A stretch of DNA of 64,000 bases from the NCBI GenBank assembly GCA_964371055.1, contig CAYJLF010000023.1, positions 1-64,000 on the forward strand, read 5' to 3'. Below are positions 8,675 to 16,172 of the stretch, piece by piece. The translations under genes and the position numbers were made by a program. Position 1 is the stretch's first letter. Every line of letters begins with the position of its first letter. Origin of the DNA: CAYJLF01 sp964371055 (GTDB lineage Bacteria > Eisenbacteria > RBG-16-71-46 > CAIMUX01). Under the pieces are notes generated by a model that saw only the letters and a list, made by a program, of their open reading frames with translations, ran no database searches and was not told where the DNA came from.

Positions 8675-9103
8675 TCAATCCAGCGCCGGCGGGTTCTCCT
8701 GGTCCACGTATCCCTGACTGATCTCGACGATGTTCCCTTCGGGATCGGCCACCCAGACGGTTCTCCAGCCGGGGATGAAGTCGTCGAACGACATCGGTCC
8801 GAGCGTGACCTTCACCTCGTCCCCCAACGCGCGCAGCTTCGCATCCACGTCATCGACCTGGAAGGCAACGTGCCGCAGCCCGGGATAGTGCGGTCCGTCG
8901 CCGGTGAACGGCCCGACCGGCGGCTCTCCCTCCGCCTGGAACAGCTCCATCCAGACATCCCCCGCACGGATGTAGACGACCTTGGTCTCGCCGAGCGGAA
9001 TCACGCGCGCCCGGTGAAAGCCGAAGTGTGCCGTATAGAAGCGCTCGATCCGGTCGATGTCCCGGCAGGAGAGCGCCACGTGCGCAAACTTGATCCAGCT
9101 CAT
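8675..9103 (-). CDS. VOC (glyoxalase/bleomycin-resistance/dioxygenase) family protein
   Basis: A 142-residue protein with two beta-alpha-beta-beta-beta modules. Candidate metal ligands follow the family pattern: His in FAHVALSCRD, Glu in DVWMELFQA, His in LRHVAFQVDD and Glu in GNIVEISQGY. The VOC family includes isomerases, epimerases, extradiol dioxygenases and resistance proteins, so the reaction cannot be assigned. GGAGG 4 nt before the ATG. It is the last gene of the minus-strand pathway operon, 15 nt after a DJ-1/PfpI gene and 67 nt before the epimerase. The conserved ligands argue for an active metalloenzyme. Confidence 0.88.
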   Translation of the reverse strand: MSWIKFAHVALSCRDIDRIERFYTAHFGFHRARVIPLGETKVVYIRAGDVWMELFQAEGEPPVGPFTGDGPHYPGLRHVAFQVDDVDAKLRALGDEVKVTLGPMSFDDFIPGWRTVWVADPEGNIVEISQGYVDQENPPALD

Positions 9104-9118
9104 GCGTCCTCCCCTGCC

Positions 9119-9688
9119 TCAGCGTCGGGACAGGATGTCGATGATGGTGCGGGCGAGGAGATGACAGTGCCCACCCGACCGCGCGGTCACCAGGTCGCCG
9201 TCGACCACGACATCCTCGTCGACGTAGATCGCCCCCATGTTCTTCACGTCGCCGAGGAGATTGTTGTGGCAGGTGACCCGGCGTCCGCGCACCAGCTCCG
9301 GCGCGGGGGAGACGAGCCACATTCCGTGGCAGATGATCCCCTTGAGGATCGACTTTTCGGCGAAGGCGCGCCGGAGGAACTCCACTGCCGGCGGCAGCGC
9401 CCGGACGTCCTCCGTCCATCGCAGCCGGTCCGCCACGATCCCGGAAGGGACGATGACGGCAGCGAAGCTGCGGAGCGTGGCGTCATCCATTCCCTCGAAC
9501 GACTCGCGCACCTCCAGCGGGTAGTGCTCCTCGTGGCCCTTGAACGTCAGCTGCGGTTGGCCCCAGAGCCGCGTCAGGAAGTGCAGATCCATCCCCTCCT
9601 CGGGAAACCGGTGCTCGTAGTAGAAGATCTCCTTCTCGTAGAAGTCGCTCTCCATCAAGACAGCGATCTTCGCCCCCTGAAGCTTCAT
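9119..9688 (-). CDS. DJ-1/PfpI family protein (class I glutamine amidotransferase fold)
   Basis: 189 residues with the DJ-1/PfpI flavodoxin-like fold. The nucleophile elbow is GIICHGMWLV, with Cys120 followed by His121 as in PfpI and YhbO. Members are glyoxalase III or protein deglycase enzymes, chaperones or hydratases (isonitrile hydratase). GGGGAG lies 5 nt before the ATG. Neighbours are an NTF2-like protein upstream and a VOC protein downstream; with the second DJ-1-like gene at 12047-12874 this suggests a reactive carbonyl or related intermediate in the pathway. A general detoxification role cannot be excluded. Confidence 0.87.
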   Translation of the reverse strand: MKLQGAKIAVLMESDFYEKEIFYYEHRFPEEGMDLHFLTRLWGQPQLTFKGHEEHYPLEVRESFEGMDDATLRSFAAVIVPSGIVADRLRWTEDVRALPPAVEFLRRAFAEKSILKGIICHGMWLVSPAPELVRGRRVTCHNNLLGDVKNMGAIYVDEDVVVDGDLVTARSGGHCHLLARTIIDILSRR

Positions 9689-9709
9689 CCGATCTCCCCT
9701 CGGTGGTTC

Positions 9710-9728
9710 GGGCCGGCAGGGCCGGCCC
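9710..9728. other. Intercistronic GC hairpin
   Basis: Perfect 8-bp stem (GGGCCGGC, loop AGG, GCCGGCCC) in the 48-nt gap between the NTF2-like and DJ-1/PfpI genes. There is no T-tract on either strand, so it is more likely an mRNA processing or stability hairpin, or an attenuator, than an intrinsic terminator. Confidence 0.5.
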
Positions 9729-9736
9729 CTTCGGTG

Positions 9737-10189
9737 TTACAACCGGGCGAACCCGGGCGCGTACTTGAACGGCTCGGCCGTCGCGTTGTAATAGCTGATC
9801 TCGAGACCCCAGGCGTTCCGGGTGGAGGGACGCACCACCCACTTCTGCGTCGCGTCCAGCGAGACGCGGCGGCTCTTCGCCGCCGGAGGCACGAACCAGC
9901 TCGCCTGCCAGCCGACCACGACATCCACCGCCGCTTCGTTCCCCTTCACGACCGCGTCGACGCTGTGCACGTTGTGGTTCTCGTCAAAGAAGATGTTGGT
10001 CACCCGGTCGTACCACGTCTTGAAGCTGGCCAGGTCCGTGATGTCACCGTCGGGGAACACCATCCGGAGCCCCTCCGCCGCGAGAAAGCGCGAGCATTCC
10101 TCGATCGGCGCGTGGACGTCGAGGGCCACGTACCATGCCGCCACGAAATCGGCGATATTCTCCTTGTTCAGTCTGCTCGTATCGGTCAC
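9737..10189 (-). CDS. NTF2/SnoaL-like protein
   Basis: A 150-residue cone-shaped alpha+beta barrel protein of the NTF2-like superfamily: an N-terminal helix pair (NIADFVAAWYVALDVHAPIE), then strands with VHSVDAVVKGNEAAVDVVVGWQASW. Such proteins act as polyketide cyclases, dehydratases, isomerases, hydroxylases or ligand binders. GTG start with GGAGG 7 nt upstream. It is the second-last-but-one gene of the minus operon, between the TPP enzyme and a DJ-1/PfpI protein. One of six such genes between 9.7 and 19.2 kb. No catalytic Asp/His dyad can be assigned with confidence. Confidence 0.82.
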   Translation of the reverse strand: MTDTSRLNKENIADFVAAWYVALDVHAPIEECSRFLAAEGLRMVFPDGDITDLASFKTWYDRVTNIFFDENHNVHSVDAVVKGNEAAVDVVVGWQASWFVPPAAKSRRVSLDATQKWVVRPSTRNAWGLEISYYNATAEPFKYAPGFARL

Positions 10190-10260
10190 GTCTTATCCTC
10201 CGGGCGCGGATCGGGCCCGGTCGGGAACGTCCCCCGGGCTCGCCGCGCGGTTAGTGGCGG

Positions 10261-11967
10261 CTAGTGGCGGCAGGCGCTGCGCACTGCCTCTGGCCTCGTG
10301 TCTCCCTCGAGCACGAGATCGATCAGGAAGGGGCCCTGGTGGTCCAGCATCCGGCGGATGGCGGGCCCGACCTCGGCCGGTGTCTCCACCCGGATCCCCG
10401 GCACGCCCATGGCCTCGGCCAGCCCGCCAAAACGAATCGGCGGCTCGGAGAGATCGAAGCTGAGCGGGAAGTCGTGGCGGGGAATGCCGCGCTCCTGCCA
10501 GTACGCGTCGATGTTCATCTGCAGAAGACGATACGAACCGTTGTTGCAGACGACAAACTTGACCGGAAGCCGGTGGCGCGCCGCGGTCCAGAGCGCCTGG
10601 ATGGTGTACATGCTGCCACCGTCACCGGAGAATCCCACGACCGTCCTTCCCGGGTGGGCGAGCTGGAGCCCGATCGCTCCGGGAAACCCGACCCCCAGCG
10701 AGCCCCCGCGAGTCAGGAGATACTCTCCCGTACGCTGGGGCGGCCGGTAGAGCGAGATCGGCGCGGAGTTGGTCAACGCTTCGTCGAAACAGAGCGCATC
10801 CGCCGGCAGCGCCGCGGCGAGCTCTTCCATGAAGCGGGTCATATGCAACGGCGTCTCGTCCCGCACCGATCGCGCGTGGTCCAGCGCCGTCTCGCGCCGC
10901 GCGGCGGCGGCCGCGGCGGCCAGGGCGGCGCGGGCCGCGCTGGCCGCTCGGGTGGCCGAGGTATGTTCACTCTTCAGCTCCTCGGCGAGGACGGCCAGGG
11001 ACGCCCGAGGATCGCCGAGCAGTCCGAGATCGACCGGATGATTTCGGGCGATGTGGCTCTCGTCCAGGTCGAGGTGGATCACTCGGGCGGAGGGCGCGAA
11101 CACGTCCCCCAGCTCCGGGAAGACCTCCGGCGTGATGTAGGTGCCGCAGACGAGGTTGACATCGCCATGACGGAAGAGCGGCAGACTCTGGGATCCGAAC
11201 ATGTGGCCGGTCATCCCCCGGTAAAGCGGGTGCGACCAGCTCATGTTCACTTCGCCGGTGTGAACGTCCCAGACATCCGCTCCCAGGAGCTCGGCGACCC
11301 GGGTCAATTCTTCCTGGGCTCCCGAGTAGGCGACTCCGTCGCCGACGTAGATCGTGGGCCGTTCCGCGGCGACGAGCAGGGCCGCGGCTTCGCGCAGATC
11401 CTCGCGCCGCGGCGTCATCCGGCTGGACGGGACGGAGGTCGGCCGCACCGTCTCCGTCGCCGGCGCGTCGAGCACGTCCTGAGGCAGGCAGACGTAGACC
11501 GGCCCCATGGGCGGAGTCGACGCCACCTTGATCGCCCGGCGCAGGACACGCAGCAGCGATGTCGGATCCAGGACCATCGTGGACCACTTCGTGACCGGTT
11601 CCGCCATCGCCACGAGGTCACCGGCCATCTGTGCGTCCATCGCCTGGTAACGGACCCCGGCATCCCCGCCGATGACCACCAGCGGCGCGTTGCCGCGACG
11701 CGCCTGGTAGAGCGCCCCGATCCCGTTTCCGACCCCCGGCGTGCTGTGAAGCTGCACCAGGGCCGGCGCGCGCCGCGCCCGGGCATACCCGTCGGCCATC
11801 AGGACCGCCACGGACTCCTGCAGCGTCAGGATGTACTTCATCGCCGGGTAGGAGGACAATGCGTCCAGGAAACCCTGCTCGACGGTTCCAGGGTTGCCGA
11901 ACATGTGGTCGATCCCGTCCGCCAGGAACTGCTCGATGATTGCGTGATGGCCGTTCTTCGCCGTCAT
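10261..11967 (-). CDS. Thiamine-diphosphate-dependent enzyme (benzoylformate decarboxylase/acetolactate synthase-like)
   Basis: 568 residues with three TPP-enzyme domains. The N-terminal PYR domain contains the activating Glu in LTLQESVAVLMADGYAR, a central domain spans about 195-330, and the C-terminal PP domain has GDGGSMYTIQALWTAARH and, about 28 residues on, NN (VVCNNGSYR). GNPGTVEQG near the N-terminus is typical of the benzoylformate decarboxylase branch. Possible reactions are 2-oxoacid decarboxylation, carboligation or C-C cleavage. An alanine-rich stretch of about 30 residues (AARAALAAAAAAARRE) links the last two domains. AGGAG at 8 nt from the ATG. Its place among NTF2-like and DJ-1/PfpI genes suggests C-C bond chemistry in the pathway. 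Confidence 0.9.
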   Translation of the reverse strand: MTAKNGHHAIIEQFLADGIDHMFGNPGTVEQGFLDALSSYPAMKYILTLQESVAVLMADGYARARRAPALVQLHSTPGVGNGIGALYQARRGNAPLVVIGGDAGVRYQAMDAQMAGDLVAMAEPVTKWSTMVLDPTSLLRVLRRAIKVASTPPMGPVYVCLPQDVLDAPATETVRPTSVPSSRMTPRREDLREAAALLVAAERPTIYVGDGVAYSGAQEELTRVAELLGADVWDVHTGEVNMSWSHPLYRGMTGHMFGSQSLPLFRHGDVNLVCGTYITPEVFPELGDVFAPSARVIHLDLDESHIARNHPVDLGLLGDPRASLAVLAEELKSEHTSATRAASAARAALAAAAAAARRETALDHARSVRDETPLHMTRFMEELAAALPADALCFDEALTNSAPISLYRPPQRTGEYLLTRGGSLGVGFPGAIGLQLAHPGRTVVGFSGDGGSMYTIQALWTAARHRLPVKFVVCNNGSYRLLQMNIDAYWQERGIPRHDFPLSFDLSEPPIRFGGLAEAMGVPGIRVETPAEVGPAIRRMLDHQGPFLIDLVLEGDTRPEAVRSACRH

Positions 11968-12046
11968 GTCGCCGCTCCTGCCTCCCTGCTCCTCGGGGCC
12001 CCGAAGCTCCGGGGATCCCGAGGAACGTTGCCGTCTCGACCGGAGT

Positions 12047-12874
12047 TCACCATCCCCACCGTTGCAGCCCCTTCTCCAGGACTTCGACCATCTTCTGGCC
12101 CGTCAGGTACGAGTCGGGGGTCGAACGGCCGGTGATGAACGGAAAGTCCACGATGACCGACGTGTCCTTGCCAAAGTTGCCGATATAGGCGCCATCGGGG
12201 CCGGTCGCGTCCCGGAGGATGTACTCCAGCGGATAGGGGGGCGGTCCCATGTTGAAGTCGGTGCCCATGAAACCGGTCCCATCCTTGTAGTCGTATTCCT
12301 TGCAGTGCCCCGTCACCCGCTTGCCCCAGATGATGCTCTTGCGGTCCTCCCACTCGCGGGCGAACGCCAGGCAGGCGACGCCGTAGCACTCGGCCCCGAT
12401 CGGCTTGCCGGCCCGGCGGAACGCCAGGACGACGTCGTGCACCCTCTGGTTGTTCGCCAGATCGACGATCGGCCCGCTCCCGCCCACGATCAGCAGACCG
12501 TCGTACGCCGCCAGCCAGCCGTCCGCGGCCTTGTCCACGCCGTGGTAGTACGCCTCCAGGTCCCGGATCAGCGTGGCGGAACTGAAGTACGGCCGCTCCG
12601 GCATCAACGACGCGATGTTGAGCGGATTGTCCAGGCGCGGCGACTTGTCGATCGCTTTGACCTTCGCCGCCACCTCGGCCGAGGTGACGGACTTCCCGAG
12701 CGGCGGATCCACGTACGCCGGATCCATGCTGGGAGGCAGCGCCACCGGCCGCCGTCCATTCGGCGTCGCGAAGGTCACGTTGTACCCCGCTTGGTCGAAC
12801 GTCTCCAGGGGGCCGATCAACTCCTCCCCCCAAAACCCGTACTCCGACAGAATCACCAGAATCTTCTTGCTCAT
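12047..12874 (-). CDS. DJ-1/PfpI-like protein, long type
   Basis: 275 residues, longer than typical DJ-1 (about 190). It starts MSKKILVILSEYGFWGEELI and has the nucleophile elbow PIGAECYGVACLAF (Cys163). The residue after Cys is Tyr, not His, unlike the shorter paralogue at 9119-9688. The type-1 glutamine-amidotransferase-like fold also occurs in Hsp31-type glyoxalases and peptidases. GAGGA lies 6 nt before the ATG. It lies between the first NTF2-like gene of the operon and the TPP enzyme gene. The C-terminal part (VDFPFITGRSTPDSYLTGQKM) is typical of this family and completes the fold. Substrate unknown. Confidence 0.86.
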   Translation of the reverse strand: MSKKILVILSEYGFWGEELIGPLETFDQAGYNVTFATPNGRRPVALPPSMDPAYVDPPLGKSVTSAEVAAKVKAIDKSPRLDNPLNIASLMPERPYFSSATLIRDLEAYYHGVDKAADGWLAAYDGLLIVGGSGPIVDLANNQRVHDVVLAFRRAGKPIGAECYGVACLAFAREWEDRKSIIWGKRVTGHCKEYDYKDGTGFMGTDFNMGPPPYPLEYILRDATGPDGAYIGNFGKDTSVIVDFPFITGRSTPDSYLTGQKMVEVLEKGLQRWGW

Positions 12875-12964
12875 GATCCTTCCTCATCGCTCCGTGCTGG
12901 AGCCCAGGCCTCTCCTATCGGTCGATGGCGCCGCGGCGTCGGTCGCCGGACCGCGCCCGCGCTG

Positions 12965-13357
12965 TCATGACAGCGAACCATCCGCGTGCTGGACCATCCC
13001 CGCGAAGTGAATCGCGATCTTCCCGTCCCGCAGCACCCAACTGTCGGCAAACCGCATGTTCGCCACGCCGTCCTTCGTCGTCATCCTGATCTGCTCCGTG
13101 ATCATGAGCGTCTGCGGGTTCTCCGTCTCCGCCCAGAACACCACCTCGCTCTCCAGACCCTCGATGCCGAGAATTCCCTGCATGTGCTCCCGCAACTCGT
13201 CCCGGCCACGATAGATCACCGGCGTCTTCATGAAGCTGCTGATCAAGATGGCGTCGTCGGCATACTGGTCCAGCAACCGGTCGATCTTCTTGTCGAGAAT
13301 CAGCTGGATATGCTCCCGGTACATGCGGCCCAGGGCCGTCTCAGGGACGTTCTTCAC
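12965..13357 (-). CDS. NTF2/SnoaL-like protein, first gene of the minus operon
   Basis: 130 residues in the preferred reading: a DUF4440/SnoaL-like fold (MYREHIQLILDKKIDRLL, then DQYADDAILISSFM, YRGRDELREHMQGIL, and a terminal strand DSWVLRDGKIAIHFAGM). I chose the GTG preceded by GGAGG (10 nt) because upstream in-frame sequence, including an ATG at 13477, has no family character and no ribosome site. It opens the minus-strand operon and is transcribed away from the gene at 14269. Start position is uncertain, product class fairly sure. Confidence 0.8.
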   Translation of the reverse strand: MKNVPETALGRMYREHIQLILDKKIDRLLDQYADDAILISSFMKTPVIYRGRDELREHMQGILGIEGLESEVVFWAETENPQTLMITEQIRMTTKDGVANMRFADSWVLRDGKIAIHFAGMVQHADGSLS

Positions 13358-13625
13358 CTTCGGGATTCCTCCAATGTTGATCTCTGCGTGGCGCCGGTCG
13401 GCGGTCACTCCCGCCGGCCCGCGCCCGCCGCTGGTTCGGTTCCGTCCACGATGTTCGTTGCTGTGTGACGTGGTCATCCGACAGTGCACTGCCGGCGGGG
13501 ACCGCCCGGCTCGCGCCAATCTCAACGTCGCACCGGGTATCTTACGTGCGTCCCGATCGCAACAGCAAGCGAAATGTTTCACACAGGAGATGAACTCTTC
13601 GCTCCGACGGCACGACACGGCGGTT

Positions 13626-13635
13626 CTTGTACAAG
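13626..13635. promoter_or_regulatory. Perfect palindrome CTTGTACAAG, candidate operator
   Basis: A perfect 10-bp palindrome in the divergent control region. Its left eight bases (CTTGTACA) recur at 13992 and at 30096, the latter upstream of the GMC oxidoreductase gene. The shape suits a dimeric repressor site, but no regulator gene of an obvious family lies next to it, so the binder is unknown. Confidence 0.45.
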
Positions 13636-13991
13636 CACACCCTTCTCGTCCGCACTGCTGGTGCTGCGCCTCTCAGTCTTCTCTCTATGTCTCAACGCCG
13701 CCGCCCTTGTCTGTGGCGCGGCCTCGGTTCGAGTCGTCGCCAGTCGCGGAACGCAGTCGCGCCTGCGACCGCTTCCCGCGCCTACCGGCCACGACAGCCG
13801 ACCTCCCGGCCGCGCACATCGCACGCCCATTCACGCCCGTCCGGCAGGTATCGTTCTTCCGAAGAACCCGTTGCCGCCTCTCGTGACCGGGCGTTTCAGC
13901 GCCGGCCGGCGTATTCATTTATCCGTGGTTCCCGACTGCAAGGCACCGTCGCATGACACGCCGCCGTGCGGCCGGCCAGGTGCACTCCTGA

Positions 13992-13999
13992 CTTGTACA
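13992..13999. promoter_or_regulatory. Second CTTGTACA site
   Basis: CTTGTACA within GACTTGTACAGTC. GAC and GTC flank the TGTACA core with one extra T, so the palindrome is imperfect. It lies about 0.28 kb upstream of the plus-strand operon start. Confidence 0.4.
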
Positions 14000-14030
14000 G
14001 TCGCGACTCACGGTGGCCGCGTTTGTTGGC

Positions 14031-14069
14031 GTTACCGGTCGCAACCCAATCTTGTGCACATGCGGTAAC
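14031..14069. promoter_or_regulatory. Inverted repeat GTTACCG...CGGTAAC with internal TGTGCACA
   Basis: Seven-base perfect inverted arms (14031-14037 and 14063-14069) separated by 25 nt. An 8-bp palindrome TGTGCACA (14053-14060) lies between them, within CTTGTGCACA, which resembles the CTTGTACA word. Could be a regulator site upstream of the plus-strand operon. Confidence 0.35.
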
Positions 14070-14195
14070 AAAGACGCTTGCGCTTGAGTCGCAAGCGTGG
14101 CATGATGCGCGGCTTTGCAAGCAACACCGGTGCCGCCCCCATGTGTGTGTCAACTCCGCGCGATCGGAGTGGAGCCGTCGTGCCGCGCTCAGCGC

Positions 14196-14232
14196 TGCCC
14201 GGGCCGGCTTCCGATGCCGGCGGCCCCGGGCA
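14196..14232. other. GC hairpin in the leader of the plus-strand operon
   Basis: Arms TGCCCGGG (14196-14203) and CCCGGGCA (14225-14232) plus an inner CCGGC/GCCGG stem and a TTCCGAT loop. It ends 36 nt before the ATG of the tandem NTF2-like gene. No U-run follows, so it may be a leader structure and not a terminator. Confidence 0.35.
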
Positions 14233-14268
14233 CTTACCGGACAACCAGGACGGAATGAGCCATATACC

Positions 14269-15135
14269 ATGAAGAGAGAAGAAGCAAACAAGGCGCTCGC
14301 GCGCCGGTACTACGCGGAGCTGATGAGCAGCGGCCGGCTGGAGTTCGTGGACGAGTTCATGGCGGCGGGATTCGAGTTCACGAATCCGACCCATCCCGAG
14401 CCGTACCGCGGCGCGGAGTTCAAGAACCTCGTCAGCATGCTCCGCGGCGCCTTCCCCGACCTCAAGTTCACGGTTGAGCACCTCGTGGCGGAGGGAGACA
14501 CCGTGGTCGGTCACTGGACTGCGCGGGGCACCCACACCGGCACGCCGCTCCACACGCTCTCGGGCGAGATTCCCGCGAAAGGACATCCGTTCGCCATCGA
14601 CGGGATCTCCTGGCTCCGCATCGTCGAGGGGAAGTTTGTCGAAGCGCGGATCAACGAAGACACGCTCGGGCTCTTGATCCAGATCGGAGCCATCCCCGCC
14701 CCGCAGGCCCCTCCTCCGCCGACGAGTCCCCAGGAGAATCTGCAGACGGCGCGCCGCTACTTCCTGGAACTGATGAACGAGGGCGCCTTCGGGATCATCC
14801 CCGAGATCATGACCCCCAACGTGTCCTTCCGGATCCCGACCCTGCCGGAGGCGATCCGGGGTCACGAAGGGATCGTGCAGTTCGTCACCGGTCTGCGCAC
14901 CGGCTTCCCCGATCTGCAGTTCGAGATCGAGCGGCAGATCGCGGAGGACGACAAGGTCGCCATGCGCTGGTTCATCTCCGGCACGCATCGGGGACCTTTC
15001 CTGGGCATGCCGCCCACGCAGAACAAGATCCACGACCAGGGGATCGACATCTTCGTCTTCCAGCACGGGAAGATCGCGGAGATCTGGGTGAATGAGAACG
15101 ACCTTGGCCTGATGAAGCAACTCGGCGCGTTCTAG
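14269..15135 (+). CDS. Tandem NTF2/SnoaL-like protein (two domains)
   Basis: 288 residues made of two consecutive SnoaL-like domains, about 1-140 and 155-288, joined by a proline-rich linker (APQAPPPPTSPQ). Both halves show the family pattern ARRYYAELM/ARRYFLELM, then GAFPDLKF/GFPDLQFEIE, HWTARGTHTG/RWFISGTHRG, and a C-terminal strand. SnoaL proteins catalyse cyclisation (intramolecular aldol) or hydroxylation on polycyclic or polyketide intermediates, but many are uncharacterised. The ATG is the first Met with family similarity; its ribosome site is weak (GGACGGA, about 12 nt). First gene of the plus-strand operon. Confidence 0.85.
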   Translation: MKREEANKALARRYYAELMSSGRLEFVDEFMAAGFEFTNPTHPEPYRGAEFKNLVSMLRGAFPDLKFTVEHLVAEGDTVVGHWTARGTHTGTPLHTLSGEIPAKGHPFAIDGISWLRIVEGKFVEARINEDTLGLLIQIGAIPAPQAPPPPTSPQENLQTARRYFLELMNEGAFGIIPEIMTPNVSFRIPTLPEAIRGHEGIVQFVTGLRTGFPDLQFEIERQIAEDDKVAMRWFISGTHRGPFLGMPPTQNKIHDQGIDIFVFQHGKIAEIWVNENDLGLMKQLGAF

Positions 15136-15228
15136 GCCGACCGGCCGGCCGGAGGCCCCGGCTCGGCGCGGCGGCAGAACCAGCCGGCCACTGACCCTCA
15201 TGTCTGAAGAGCAGAACGGGAGAGAGGA

Positions 15229-15654
15229 ATGACGCCAGAATCGAATGCCAAAGCGGTGTTTTCACGCTTCGTGGAACAGGGATTGAACCAGAAGAACATG
15301 AAGGCGATCGCCGACGAGATCCTGGCCCCCGACCTCGTGATCGAGGCCCCGGGAGTGCCCGAGGCGGCCGGCCGCGCCAACGGAAGGGACATCTACCTCC
15401 AGGCCGTGGTCGGTTTCACCGACGCCTTCCCGGATCTCGAGTGCACGATCCCTTACATGGTCGCGAACGGGACCAGCGTGGCGGCCGACCTGGCCTATCA
15501 CGGAACCCACCGGGGCGAGTTCATGGGCCTCGCGCCGACCAACAAGCACGTGCGGGCCGGCGAGCTGTGGTACTGCCAGGTGGTCGACGGCAAGATCAAG
15601 TACGTGCGGATCTGCGAGTACGGCACGCCCCTCCTGGCGTTGCTGAAGGCCTAA
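15229..15654 (+). CDS. NTF2/SnoaL-like protein
   Basis: A 141-residue SnoaL-like ester-cyclase-type protein: VFSRFVEQGLNQKNMKAIADEILAPDLVIEAPG, AVVGFTDAFPDLECTIPYMV, DLAYHGTHRGEFMGLAPTNKHV and a C-terminal strand GKIKYVRICEY. The HGTHRG(E/P)F segment matches the second domain of the preceding tandem protein, so these are close paralogues. GGGAG lies about 6 nt before the ATG. Located 93 nt after the tandem gene and 80 nt before another NTF2-like gene in the same operon. Substrate unknown. Confidence 0.86.
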   Translation: MTPESNAKAVFSRFVEQGLNQKNMKAIADEILAPDLVIEAPGVPEAAGRANGRDIYLQAVVGFTDAFPDLECTIPYMVANGTSVAADLAYHGTHRGEFMGLAPTNKHVRAGELWYCQVVDGKIKYVRICEYGTPLLALLKA

Positions 15655-15662
15655 TCCCGGCA

Positions 15663-15681
15663 CCCCGGCGTCGCGCCGGGG
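15663..15681. other. Intercistronic GC hairpin
   Basis: Perfect stem CCCCGGCG / CGCCGGGG with a TCG loop, 8 nt after the stop of an NTF2-like gene and 53 nt before the next start. No T-tract. Similar in form to the hairpin at 9710-9728 in the divergent operon; possibly controls relative expression within the operon. Confidence 0.5.
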
Positions 15682-15734
15682 CGATGCCCGCTGTCGTCCA
15701 CCCACCTGGCCGCTGGCCGGAGGAGATCACCGCC

Positions 15735-16154
15735 ATGTCCACACCGCAGGAAAACATCGCCGTGCTTCGGCGTGTCTTTCAGGAAGCCTTCAACGAGAAC
15801 AAGCTCGAGGTCATCGATCAGTGTTACGCCCCCGACTACGACTTCGACGCGCCCACCCTGCCGGGCCAGCCGAAGCCGGTGGGCCGGGAGGCGTTCAAGG
15901 CCCGCGTGCAGGCCTTCGGAGCCGCCTTCGAGGGGATTAACTACGAGATCCAGGAGTGCATCGCCGACGGTGACATCGTCTGCACGCGGTTCGTCTTCGG
16001 CGGCAAGCACGTGAAGGACTTCGCGGGCTTCGCGACGACCGGGCGGAACGCGCGGATCACGGGCGTGCACTTCAGCCGCTTCGAAAACGGACTGATCAAG
16101 AAGACCTGGGCCGGATTCACGAACATCATGGAACAGCTCGGCCCGCAGAGCTGA
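15735..16154 (+). CDS. NTF2/SnoaL-like protein
   Basis: 139 residues: ENIAVLRRVFQEAFNENKLEVIDQC, the strand YAPDYDFDAPTLPGQPKPVG, a helix FKARVQAFGAAFEG, then strands with YEIQECIADGDIVCTRFVFGG and VHFSRFENGLIKKTWAGFTN. Standard single SnoaL-like domain. Start at the ATG following GGAGGAG (about 9 nt). Only 18 nt separate it from the flavoprotein gene, so the two are probably translated from one mRNA. It differs from its neighbours in lacking the HGTHRG segment and may act on another intermediate. Confidence 0.86.
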   Translation: MSTPQENIAVLRRVFQEAFNENKLEVIDQCYAPDYDFDAPTLPGQPKPVGREAFKARVQAFGAAFEGINYEIQECIADGDIVCTRFVFGGKHVKDFAGFATTGRNARITGVHFSRFENGLIKKTWAGFTNIMEQLGPQS

Positions 16155-16172
16155 CCGCTCGCCGAAAGAACG

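Larger units (their letters stand above)
13358..14268. promoter_or_regulatory. Divergent control region of the pathway operons
   Basis: About 0.9 kb without a convincing gene, between divergent operons that both begin with NTF2-like genes. It is visibly less GC-rich than the coding sequence. It contains a perfect 10-bp palindrome, a second copy of its core, an inverted repeat with GTTACCG arms, and a GC hairpin just before the plus-strand start (listed separately). Open frames here have no ribosome sites or family motifs. No confident -35/-10 pair is visible, as is common in GC-rich genomes. Confidence 0.6.

Noticed and set aside
10252..10270. Direct duplication TAGTGGCGG around the stop of the TPP enzyme gene
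   Set aside because: Only nine bases repeated, probably slippage; no consequence visible beyond the stop position.
12965..13618. A longer form of the NTF2-like protein starting at 13618
   Set aside because: The first 87 residues have no family character, and a GGAGG-preceded GTG at 13357 gives a standard length.
13484..14068. A 194-residue plus-strand frame in the divergent control region
   Set aside because: No ribosome site, no recognisable motif, and codon use unlike the neighbours; the region looks regulatory.
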